Part shown: piece after piece, positions 15,488 through 22,940 of the stretch
Position numbering within the stretch: position 1 is the stretch's first letter
Layout: every line of letters starts with the position of its first letter
Source: Holophagaceae bacterium UBA692
GTDB taxonomy: Bacteria; Acidobacteriota; Holophagae; Holophagales; Holophagaceae
Direction: 5' to 3'
Assembly: GCA_002297665.1 (NCBI GenBank)
Contig: DBMS01000061.1
Location: forward strand, 1 to 24,292
DNA: 24,292 bases
Made by a program: the position numbers and the translations under genes
The notes under the pieces: model-generated
Database searches by the model: none
What the model was told of the DNA's origin: nothing
What the model saw: the letters and a program-made list of their open reading frames with translations, nothing else

Positions 15488-16276
15488 ATGATGAGAGCCA
15501 TGTGGTCCGCCGCCGCCGGCATGAACGTCCAGACGACGAACATGGACACGATCTCCAACAACCTGGCCAATATCAACACCACCGGGTTCAAGAAGTCCCG
15601 CGCGGAGTTCCAGGACCTCCTCTACCAGACCATCAACACGGCCGGCACCAACACCTCCACCACCACGACCTATCCGGGCAATATCCAGATCGGCCACGGG
15701 GCGCGCCTGGCGGCCATGGTCAAGGAGTTCACGACGGGCAGCCTCAAGAACACCAACAGCCAGTTCGACCTGGCCATCGAGGGTTCGGGCTTCTTCCGCA
15801 TCACCCTTCCCGACGGCACCTTCGCCTACACCCGGGACGGTTCGTTCAGCCTGGACCAGAACGGCAACATGGTGAACGCCAACGGCAACCCCCTGGATCC
15901 CCAGGTGACCATCCCCCAGGACGCCCTCAGCGTCACCATCGCCACCGACGGCACCGTCTCCGTGACCCAGCCCGGCCAGTCCACCCCCCAGCAGGTGGGC
16001 CAGATCACCCTTTCCAACTTCATCAATCCCAACGGCCTCAACGCCCTCGGCCACAACCTCTACCAGCCCACCCTGGCCAGCGGCGACGCCATCGACGGCG
16101 CCCCCGGGCAGACCGGGCTGGGAACCATCCAGCAGTACTTCCTCGAGGTCTCCAACGTGGACATGGCCGAGGAGATGGTGAACATGATCATCGGCCAGCG
16201 CGCCTACGAGGCCAACTCCAAGACCATCCAGACCGCCGACAGCATGCTGCAGCTGGTGGCCGGCCTCAAGCGCTAG
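15488..16276 (+). CDS. flgG: Flagellar basal-body distal rod protein FlgG
   Basis: The protein is 262 aa, the standard FlgG length. The N-terminus MMRAMWSAAAGM and ISNNLANINTTGFKKSRAEF are diagnostic. The core has DLAIEGSGFF, and the C-terminus VSNVDMAEEMVNMIIGQRAYEANSK is the usual terminal helix that packs the rod. FlgG forms the distal rod that passes through the P and L rings. AGGAG lies 6 bases before the ATG, 25 bases after the flgF stop. The Thr/Asn/Gly-rich segment around residues 45-66 (NTAGTNTSTTTTYPG) corresponds to the known FlgG-specific region of the rod. Confidence 0.97.
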   Translation: MMRAMWSAAAGMNVQTTNMDTISNNLANINTTGFKKSRAEFQDLLYQTINTAGTNTSTTTTYPGNIQIGHGARLAAMVKEFTTGSLKNTNSQFDLAIEGSGFFRITLPDGTFAYTRDGSFSLDQNGNMVNANGNPLDPQVTIPQDALSVTIATDGTVSVTQPGQSTPQQVGQITLSNFINPNGLNALGHNLYQPTLASGDAIDGAPGQTGLGTIQQYFLEVSNVDMAEEMVNMIIGQRAYEANSKTIQTADSMLQLVAGLKR

Positions 16277-16278
16277 CC

Positions 16279-16980
16279 ATGCGCCTGCTGGCCGCGTTCC
16301 TCCTGGGCGCCGCCCTCCTCGGGGCCGGCCCCGACGACGCCCTTCCCGACGGGGACCGCCTCCACGCCCAGGCCCTGGCCTACGCAGAGGCCCAGGTGGC
16401 GGGCCGGGACGGGACCTACGCCTTCCGGGTGCTCAACGCGCCCATCCTGCCCAGGTCCCCCAAGGGGCCCCTGGTCTTCGAGCCGGCCCACCTGAGCCGG
16501 CCCGACCTGGCGGGCCGCTTCTACGTCTCCTTCAACGCCGTGGCCGGGGGCCGGACGTTGGGCATGGTGCGGGTGGACATGGAAGGCCAGTGGAAGGGCC
16601 AGCTCCTGCGATTCTGCACCTCGCTTCCGCGCCGGGCCGTGCCCGAGCCGGGCCAGCTCGAAACCTTCGACTTCGAAGGCGTCCCGCCGGCGGGGGCGCT
16701 CCGCAAGGTGCCCGAGGGGTTCCGGCTGCGGGGGCCCGTGACCCAGGGGAAGGTGCTGGTGCGCACGGACCTGGAGGCCATTCCCCTGGTCAACGCCGGC
16801 GAACCGGTGCGCCTGGCCCTGGTGGACGGCGCCCTGTCCATCACGGTGGATGCCGTGGCGCGGTCCAGCGGGGCCGCCGGGGACAAGGTTAGGCTGGAAA
16901 TGCCCACCACCCGCAGGATGGTCCAGGCGGTGGTGACCGGCCCGGGCGAGGCGCGGCTCCAGTGGGCCGGATCGAAATAG
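16279..16980 (+). CDS. flgA: Flagellar P-ring assembly chaperone FlgA
   Basis: The protein is 233 aa with a Sec signal peptide (RLLAAFLLGAALLGA, cleavage probably near residues 16-18). The C-terminal part (about 150-228) shows the FlgA SAF-like pattern: a GKVLVRTDL segment, a VNAGEPVRLALVDGALSIT stretch, then GAAGDKVRLEM and a final VVTGPGEARL. FlgA is a periplasmic chaperone that helps FlgI assemble into the P ring. The middle third is poorly conserved, as is normal for the family. Only two bases separate it from the flgG stop and there is no clear ribosome site, so translation is probably coupled. flgH and flgI, often next in such operons, are not present downstream. Confidence 0.85.
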   Translation: MRLLAAFLLGAALLGAGPDDALPDGDRLHAQALAYAEAQVAGRDGTYAFRVLNAPILPRSPKGPLVFEPAHLSRPDLAGRFYVSFNAVAGGRTLGMVRVDMEGQWKGQLLRFCTSLPRRAVPEPGQLETFDFEGVPPAGALRKVPEGFRLRGPVTQGKVLVRTDLEAIPLVNAGEPVRLALVDGALSITVDAVARSSGAAGDKVRLEMPTTRRMVQAVVTGPGEARLQWAGSK

Positions 16981-17032
16981 GTGGCGGGGGAGGGCCAAAG
17001 ACAATAGTCTGGAGCCTTGACAGGAGCTCGCC

Positions 17033-17395
17033 ATGGCCCACGACCATGATCACAAAGACCCCAATCACGCGTGCGGCTGCGGCCACGACGAGGACCATGC
17101 CGATGAAATCGAGGTAGTCGAACTCGAGGACGAAAACGGCGAAAAGGAGGAGTTCGCCATCCTGGAGGAAGTGGATTTCGAAGACCGCCACTTCGCCATC
17201 ATGGCCCCCCTCGCCGAAGTGCAGGCCTATTCCGAGGCCGGCGAGGAAGCCGAAGGCGACAGCAACCTGACCATCGAGATCTTCGAGGTCAAGGGCGACG
17301 ACTTCTCCATCCTCGAGGACGAGGCCTTCGCCCAGCGCCTCCTGGCCCACCTGGACGAACTGTCCGCCAAGCTCGAGGAAGAGGAAGGCAAATAG
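17033..17395 (+). CDS. DUF1292 (YrzB-like) acidic protein with His/Cys-rich N-terminal tail
   Basis: The protein is 120 aa and very acidic. Residues from about 25 onward (EIEVVELEDENGEKEEFAIL ... FEDRHFAIMAPL) resemble DUF1292, a small family of unknown function in which the protein reads as a short beta-rich domain. The N-terminal 24 residues are unusual: about seven histidines, two cysteines (CGC) and many aspartates, which would bind divalent metal well. A strong AGGAG lies 6 bases before the ATG. The TTGACA overlapping it is not usable as a -35 for this gene. No partner is evident; it stands between the flagellar operon and the aconitase-family gene. Confidence 0.75.
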   Translation: MAHDHDHKDPNHACGCGHDEDHADEIEVVELEDENGEKEEFAILEEVDFEDRHFAIMAPLAEVQAYSEAGEEAEGDSNLTIEIFEVKGDDFSILEDEAFAQRLLAHLDELSAKLEEEEGK

Positions 17396-17431
17396 CAACC
17401 ACCACCTCGTCATCTGTGGCATTCTTGTGAC

Positions 17432-19384
17432 ATGAGGACGGATTCTGTAAAGACCAAGGGTCGGGTGCTTCTCCTGTGCGGAGACCCCACCGGTCTGCAG
17501 AAACAGTTCCAGGGGGAGGATCTCCCCCTGGAGCAGGTGCGCCTCCGGGACTACGTGTCCGTGGACGAGATCGCCCCGGGCTGGGTCTGCTACTACTTCG
17601 GCCAGCGGCTGGAGGACTTCCCGTACCTGGGCCTCCTGTGCGACGGGGCGTTTCCCGTGCACGAAGGCTTCGTGCGCCGCGGCGGGTTCGAGGTGGCCGT
17701 GTCGGGCAAGCGCCACGGGATCGGCAGTCCCCGGGAGGCCGGTCCCTACGCGGAGCGCGCGTCGGGCATCCGCATCGTCATCGCGGAAAGCTTCGACCCC
17801 GGCTACCGCCTCTACTGCCACTCCCTCGGGCTGCTCACCTCCACCGACATGACCCTGGTGGACCGCATCCGCGCGGGCGAGGCCGTTCCCATGGCCGCGT
17901 TCACCGAGGGCCTGGATCCGCTCACCGCCGAGATCGTGGCCGTGGGCGGCATCTTCGACTTCACCCGGGCCCGGCTCGAGGGGGCCGCGGTGATCCCCGT
18001 GACGCGCCGGGAGCCCGCGCCGATGACCTACGGGGAGAAGATCCTGGCCCGGGCCGCCCGCGACGGGGCCGGGCTGGGCCTGCCCTCGGTGGCGCCCGGC
18101 GACGGGCTTCTGGTCAAGGCGGACTGGCGCTTCTCCCACGAGACCGTCACGCCCCTGGCCGTGGCCATGCTGCGCAAGGGCCTGGGCGAGGGCATCCCCT
18201 TTTCGGACCCCGCGTCCATCCTGGCCTTCCGCGACCACCTCACGTTCATGGGCCGGTTCTACACCCAGGACGAGGGCCAGCCCGGGCTCATGGAGGTGGC
18301 CAGGCGCATCAAGAAGCTCCAGGAGGAGTTCTGCGCCGCCAACGCCATCCGCCTGCACGGGGACGCTTCCGAGGGCGGGTGCGAAGGCATCTGCCACGTG
18401 CTCATGGCCGAGCGGTACGCCCTGCCGGGGCAGGTGATCGTGGGCACCGACTCCCACACCTCCCACAGCGGCGCCCTGGGCGCCCTGGCCTTCGGGGTGG
18501 GAGCCGCGGACATCGCCTCGGCCTGGGTCACCGGGGACGTGCGGATCACCGTGCCGCCCACCATCCTGGTGCGCCTGGACGGCGAGCTCGGCCCCGGCGT
18601 CTGCGCCAAGGACCTGGTGCTCCACCTCCTGACGCTGCCCTTCTTCCGGGACGGCCACGTGCGCGGGCACATCATCGAGTACGCGGGCGAGGCCCTCGGG
18701 GCCCTGCAGATCGACGAGCGCGCCACCCTCACCAACATGGCCGCCGACTTCGGCGCCTTCGCGGGCGTCATGGTGCCGGACGCGGAAACCGTCCGGTTCG
18801 TGGAGGAACGCAGGGGCGCCCGCATCGCCCTGGAGCCCTGGATGGCCAGCGATCCCGCCGCCGTCTACGCGGACCGCCTGGTGGTGGACTGCTCGAAGGT
18901 GGTGCCCATGGTGGCCTCGCCGGGCTTCGCGGGCAACGGCCTGCCCCTGGATTCCCTGGAGGAGGAGGTCCCGGTGGACATCGCCTACGTGGGCAGCTGC
19001 ACCGGCGCCAAGCGCGCCGACCTGCAGAAGGTCTACGACGTGGTCCGTTGGGGCCTGGACCGCGGCCTCACGGTGCCGCTGCGGGTGCAGTTCTTCATCC
19101 AGCTGGGCAGCGAGGACGTGAGGGCCCACGCCGAGGCGCAGGGCTGGCTCGCCGCATTCGAGGAGGCCGGCGCCCGCATCCTGGGGCCCGGCTGCGGAGC
19201 CTGCATCAATGCCGGCCCCGGCGTCTCCACCCGCGCCGACCAGGTCACCATCAGCGCCATCAACCGCAACAATCCCGGCCGCAGCGGCCCCGGCAAGGTG
19301 TGGCTGGCGAGCCCGGCCACGGTCGCGGCCAGCGCCCTGCGCGGCGCCATCTGCGGATTCGGCGGCCTGGCGGGAACCCCCTAG
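17432..19384 (+). CDS. Aconitase-family hydratase with N-terminal swivel domain (possible homoaconitase or isopropylmalate-isomerase type)
   Basis: The 650-aa protein joins the two parts of an aconitase-family enzyme in reverse order. The LeuD-like swivel domain comes first (about 85-190), with GIGSPREAGP at 96-105 in place of GSSRE. The LeuC-like catalytic part follows, with GTDSHTS (338-344), GSCTG (521-525, Cys523) and GPGCGAC (585-591, Cys588, Cys591) supplying the three [4Fe-4S] ligands. NRNNPGRSG (611-619) matches the substrate-site loop. AcnA and fused isomerases have the swivel last. AcnB has it earlier but carries an extra HEAT domain that is absent here. Substrate choice among citrate, isopropylmalate and homocitrate cannot be read. 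The neighbours hglS and a D-2-hydroxyglutarate dehydrogenase suggest a C6/C7 acid, by inference. The start lacks a ribosome site; GTG at 17465 is an alternative. Confidence 0.8.
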   Translation: MRTDSVKTKGRVLLLCGDPTGLQKQFQGEDLPLEQVRLRDYVSVDEIAPGWVCYYFGQRLEDFPYLGLLCDGAFPVHEGFVRRGGFEVAVSGKRHGIGSPREAGPYAERASGIRIVIAESFDPGYRLYCHSLGLLTSTDMTLVDRIRAGEAVPMAAFTEGLDPLTAEIVAVGGIFDFTRARLEGAAVIPVTRREPAPMTYGEKILARAARDGAGLGLPSVAPGDGLLVKADWRFSHETVTPLAVAMLRKGLGEGIPFSDPASILAFRDHLTFMGRFYTQDEGQPGLMEVARRIKKLQEEFCAANAIRLHGDASEGGCEGICHVLMAERYALPGQVIVGTDSHTSHSGALGALAFGVGAADIASAWVTGDVRITVPPTILVRLDGELGPGVCAKDLVLHLLTLPFFRDGHVRGHIIEYAGEALGALQIDERATLTNMAADFGAFAGVMVPDAETVRFVEERRGARIALEPWMASDPAAVYADRLVVDCSKVVPMVASPGFAGNGLPLDSLEEEVPVDIAYVGSCTGAKRADLQKVYDVVRWGLDRGLTVPLRVQFFIQLGSEDVRAHAEAQGWLAAFEEAGARILGPGCGACINAGPGVSTRADQVTISAINRNNPGRSGPGKVWLASPATVAASALRGAICGFGGLAGTP

Positions 19385-19467
19385 GGCCGACCGGCATCGA
19401 AGAAGCAGGGACGGGGCCCGGGCGGGCTCCGCTGTCGAGCATTAGTGGAAACCTTGTGGAGCGATCG

Positions 19468-20481
19468 ATGCAAGCAGACACCAACCTGCGGACCCTTCTG
19501 GAAGCCCTGCTGGGCGCCCGCCGCGCCGGGAACATCCTGGCTTCCGTGGCGGTGCCCGAGGCCCTCATGGGGCCGCGGGAGCCGCGGGTCTCGAGGGCCC
19601 AGTTGGCCTTCGCCATGAACCTCGTCCTGCTCCGGGACCTGCAGGAGCGGGTGCCTTCGGCGAGGGCGTACATGCTCGACGTCGCCGCCGGAGGGGGCAG
19701 GGTGGTCTTCGACCACGGCGCCCTGCGCACGGTCCTGGCCGCCAGCGGCCCGCTGCCCCCGGGCGAGGCCGCCATCACGCGGGTGCTGGAACCCCTGGGC
19801 TACGCCCTGGCCGACGTCTACCCCCTGGACCGGCTCTCCATGACCGGCCGCGCCTACCGCCACCAGGACCTGCCGGAGGACATCCCCCAGTTCTTCCTGA
19901 GCGAGTTCCATCCCGAGGGCTTCAGTCCGGCCTTCCGGGACGCCGTGGCCCGGGTGCTGGCCACCTCCCGGGATCCCCTGCCGCCCCGGGCCCTGGAGCT
20001 GCTGGCCGAGCTGTCCGGGACGGGGAGCCTCGCCCTGGAGGACGCCCGGGCCCTCCTGCCCGACCTGGTGGCGTGCTTCGACCGCCAGCATGGGGCGCCC
20101 AGCCTCGCCGACTACCGCATCCTCTACCAGGAGAGCGCGGAGATGGCCTGGATCGCCACCGAAGGCAACGCCTTCAACCACGCCACGGACCGCGTCGCCG
20201 ACGTGGAATCCCTGGCCGCGGCCCAGAAGGAGCTGGGCCGGGCCATGAAGGACACCGTGGAGGTCTCCGCCAGCGGCCGGGTCCTGCAGACCGCCTTCCA
20301 GGCCGATCCGGTGGAACGGCCCTTCCGGGACCTGGAGGGCCACCTGGTGTTGAAGACGGTGCCGGGCTCGTTCTTCGAGTTCATCACCCGCAGGCCCCTT
20401 CCGGGCGGCGGCCTGGACCTGGGCTTCGACACCGGGAACGCCCAGGCCATCTTCAAGATGACCGCGCCCGGGAGCTATTGA
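19468..20481 (+). CDS. hglS: DUF1338 protein, 2-oxoadipate dioxygenase/decarboxylase (HglS-like)
   Basis: The protein is 337 aa of the DUF1338 family, a VOC-fold metalloenzyme group. His83 and Arg87 (FDHGALRTV), His238 (NAFNHATDR) and Glu304 (FFEFITRR) align in order and spacing with the three metal ligands and the essential arginine of Pseudomonas putida HglS. HglS uses iron and O2 to turn 2-oxoadipate into D-2-hydroxyglutarate with loss of CO2, in lysine catabolism. The protein is more than 100 residues shorter than the Pseudomonas enzyme as I recall it, so activity should not be assumed from the motif alone. The next gene encodes the expected following enzyme and begins with the base directly after this stop. 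TGGAG lies before the ATG. Confidence 0.85.
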   Translation: MQADTNLRTLLEALLGARRAGNILASVAVPEALMGPREPRVSRAQLAFAMNLVLLRDLQERVPSARAYMLDVAAGGGRVVFDHGALRTVLAASGPLPPGEAAITRVLEPLGYALADVYPLDRLSMTGRAYRHQDLPEDIPQFFLSEFHPEGFSPAFRDAVARVLATSRDPLPPRALELLAELSGTGSLALEDARALLPDLVACFDRQHGAPSLADYRILYQESAEMAWIATEGNAFNHATDRVADVESLAAAQKELGRAMKDTVEVSASGRVLQTAFQADPVERPFRDLEGHLVLKTVPGSFFEFITRRPLPGGGLDLGFDTGNAQAIFKMTAPGSY

Positions 20482-21882
20482 GTGGACGCCCTGATGAACG
20501 ACCTCACCGCCCTTCTGGGCCCGGGCGCGGTGCTCACCGACCCTTCCGAACTGGAGAAATACGAAACCGGCTGGCGCTACGGGAAGGGCAGGGCCCGCAT
20601 CGTCGCCAGGCCTTCCACCACCGCCGAGGTCTCGGCCTTCATGGCCTACTGCCGGGACAAGGGGCTGCGCGTCATCGTGCAGGGGGCCAACACGGGCCTC
20701 GTGGGCGCCTCCGTGCCCGACGCCCAGGGCGGGATGGCCGTGCTGAGCCTGGAACGCCTGAACCGGCGCCTGGAGATCGACGCCACGGACCGCACGGTCA
20801 GGGTGGACGGCGGCGTCCTCCTCAGCGCCCTCAACGAGGCCCTGGCCGCCCACGGCCTGCACTTCCCGGTGGACCTGGGGGCCGACCCCCAGATCGGGGG
20901 CATGATCGCCACCAACACCGGGGGCACCCGGCTCCTGCGCTACGGCGACGTGCGCCGGAATCTCCTGGGCGTGGAGGTGGTGCTGGCCGACGGCACCGTG
21001 GTGGACGCCCTTTCCGCCCTCCGGAAGAACAACACGGGCCTTGATTTCAAGCAGCTCTTCACCGGAACCACCGGGCTCTTCGGCGTGGTCACGGGGGCCG
21101 TGCTGCAGGTGGCGCCCCTGCCGCGCCAGCGGGCCGTGGCCCTGGTGGCGCTGTCCAGCGGCGGGGCCGTGCTGGACCTCCTGCGGAGCCTGGAGAGCGG
21201 GCTTTTCGAGGTGTTCACGGCCTACGAAGTCATTTCCGGGGAGGCCATGGCCGCCGTGTTCCGGCACCAGGAGGCCCTCCGCAACCCCTTCGACGAGGTC
21301 CCGCCCTACACGGCCCTGGTGGAGCTGGCCAGCTCCCTGCCCGAGGGGAGCCTCGACCTTGCCTCCCTCCTGGAGGACGCCCTGGGGGCGCATATGGAAG
21401 CCCACGGCGAAGGCGTGCTGGACGCGCGGTTCGGCAAGCCCGCCGAGTTCTGGGCCATCCGCCACCATGTGTCCGAGAGCCTGCGCGGCGAGGGGAAGGT
21501 GCTCGCCTTCGACATCGCCGTGCCCCGGTCCGGCCTTCCCGCCTTCACGGAGGCCGTGAGGGCGTGGCTGGGCGAGGCCCATCCCTTCATGAGGGTCTGC
21601 GACTTCGGCCACTGGGGCGACGGCGGAACCCACCTCAACCTGGTCTGGCGCGAGGCCGACAGCCCCATCCCCTACGCGGAGCTGGTGCCCATGGTGCAGC
21701 GCAAGGTCTACGACCTGGCCGTCCTGGAGCACGGGGGCAGCTACAGCGCCGAGCACGGCGTGGGTCCGCACAACCAGCGCTTCCACGACCTCTACACCCC
21801 CCCGGCCGTCAAGGCCGCGGGGGCCGCGCTCCGCGCCCACTTCGACCCGGCCGGCCTCCTGGGGATCACCCGGCTCTGGTGA
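20482..21882 (+). CDS. FAD-linked D-2-hydroxyglutarate dehydrogenase
   Basis: The protein is 466 aa of the FAD-linked oxidase family (GlcD/VAO type). The PP-loop is near 62-79 (GANTGLVGASVP). The segments TGGTRLLRYG and LRKNNTGLDFKQLFTGTTGLFG follow the D-2-hydroxyglutarate dehydrogenase pattern more closely than D-lactate or glycolate enzymes. HWGDGGTHLNL supplies the conserved metal/substrate histidines, and GGSYSAEHGVG closes the C-terminal part. It would oxidise D-2-hydroxyglutarate to 2-oxoglutarate, passing electrons to a flavoprotein or quinone. The GTG at 20482 follows the hglS TGA directly and has GGGAG upstream; the ATG at 20494 is an alternative. The tight link to hglS strongly supports the substrate. 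Confidence 0.85.
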   Translation: MDALMNDLTALLGPGAVLTDPSELEKYETGWRYGKGRARIVARPSTTAEVSAFMAYCRDKGLRVIVQGANTGLVGASVPDAQGGMAVLSLERLNRRLEIDATDRTVRVDGGVLLSALNEALAAHGLHFPVDLGADPQIGGMIATNTGGTRLLRYGDVRRNLLGVEVVLADGTVVDALSALRKNNTGLDFKQLFTGTTGLFGVVTGAVLQVAPLPRQRAVALVALSSGGAVLDLLRSLESGLFEVFTAYEVISGEAMAAVFRHQEALRNPFDEVPPYTALVELASSLPEGSLDLASLLEDALGAHMEAHGEGVLDARFGKPAEFWAIRHHVSESLRGEGKVLAFDIAVPRSGLPAFTEAVRAWLGEAHPFMRVCDFGHWGDGGTHLNLVWREADSPIPYAELVPMVQRKVYDLAVLEHGGSYSAEHGVGPHNQRFHDLYTPPAVKAAGAALRAHFDPAGLLGITRLW

Positions 21883-21959
21883 CGCCGTTCGTCGGCGATC
21901 CTCCGCCTCCGGTACGAATTTCCCCGCCGGACCCGGAGCTTCCGAAGTAGGCTTCCTCC

Positions 21960-22940
21960 ATGCGCGACCGCAGACCGAATCCGATCCGGGAGGCCCCGTT
22001 CCGGTGGCTTCTCAAGGCCGTGCCCCTGGGTCTTCTCAGCGGGCTGCCCTTCGCCCTGCTCCATGGGCCCTTGACCCTTCGAAGGGTGGGGATGTCGAGC
22101 CTGGTGGGCCTGATCTTCACGCTGGTGATGTGGTCGGGGCTGGAACTGGGCTCGGGCTGGGTGCGCCGGGGCGGGCCGGGCCTGGCCTCCGCGCAGCTGC
22201 GCTGGCTTGTGCTCTTCACCGCCCTGTTCGCGGCCTGTGGGCTCCTGGCGCGCGTGGCCGTCGGGGTCAACCTCCTGCGGAACCCGGGCGCCGCCTTCCT
22301 CTCCTACCTGGTGGGCTTCTCCATATCCAGTTCCATGGTCACCTACCACACGGCCCGAAGCCTCGCCGAGGCGGAGCGGGCCCTGGAGCGGGCCCGGGGC
22401 GAGGCCGCCATCCTGATCCTCAAGGCCCAGCTCAGCCCCCACACCCTCTTCAACGCCTTGAACGCCATCGCCGCCCTCATCCCGGCCGACCCCCGCAAGG
22501 CGGAAGCAGCGGTGGAGAGCCTGTCCGGCTTCCTGCGCCGGATGCTGGAGGCTTTGGGGCGGGAGCGCTGGACCCTGCGCGAGGAGTTCGACCTCATCGC
22601 ATCGCTCCTTGAACTGGAGAAGGCGCGGTTCGGGGACCGCCTCACGGTGCGCCTGGACCTGCCCGAGGCCGAAGCGGACCGGGAAATCCCGCCCCTGCTC
22701 CTGCTGCCCCTGGTCGAGAACAGCCTCAAGCACGGCTTCCGCCCCAAGGTGGGGCCCTGCGCGCTCACCGTCGCCGCCGACGCCTCCGGGGTGCGGGTGG
22801 AGGATGACGGCGTGGGCCGCGTCCCCGGAGCCCCCGCGGGGGTGGGGCTTGCCGCGGTGGGCAGCCGCCTCGCCGCGGTGGGCGGCTCCCTGGAGTGGCC
22901 CGAGGCGCTTGCGGGCTGCGTCGCGCGGGTGCGGTTGTGA
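21960..22940 (+). CDS. LytS/YehU-type sensor histidine kinase
   Basis: The protein is 326 aa. Three or four membrane segments occupy about residues 17-130 (for example 46-62, 82-103, 110-128), with no extracellular sensor domain. A short coiled region (132-150) leads to the His_kinase signature LKAQLSPHTLFNALNAI (154-170) with phospho-acceptor His161. The ATPase domain has LVENSLKHG (251-259, Asn254), EDDGVG (281-286) and GVGLAAVGSRL (294-304). It is coupled to the next gene by a GTGA overlap, giving a LytS/LytTR two-component pair. The signal is unknown. The 77-base gap before it holds a small CGCCG-loop-CGGCG hairpin without a T-tract. Confidence 0.92.
   Translation: MRDRRPNPIREAPFRWLLKAVPLGLLSGLPFALLHGPLTLRRVGMSSLVGLIFTLVMWSGLELGSGWVRRGGPGLASAQLRWLVLFTALFAACGLLARVAVGVNLLRNPGAAFLSYLVGFSISSSMVTYHTARSLAEAERALERARGEAAILILKAQLSPHTLFNALNAIAALIPADPRKAEAAVESLSGFLRRMLEALGRERWTLREEFDLIASLLELEKARFGDRLTVRLDLPEAEADREIPPLLLLPLVENSLKHGFRPKVGPCALTVAADASGVRVEDDGVGRVPGAPAGVGLAAVGSRLAAVGGSLEWPEALAGCVARVRL

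Noticed and set aside
17017..17022. Perfect TTGACA before the DUF1292 gene as a -35 box
   Set aside because: It overlaps the ribosome site and lies 11 bases from the ATG, so a transcript using it would begin inside the gene.
17432..19384. Aconitase X (hydroxyproline dehydratase) identity for the aconitase-family gene
   Set aside because: The GTDSHTS, GSCTG and GCGAC motifs and the LeuD-like GSPRE fit the classical Fe-S aconitase and isopropylmalate isomerase group instead.
21883..21897. CGCCG-TTCGT-CGGCG hairpin after the D-2-hydroxyglutarate dehydrogenase gene as a terminator
   Set aside because: The stem is only 5 base pairs and no T-tract follows. A Rho-independent terminator is not supported.
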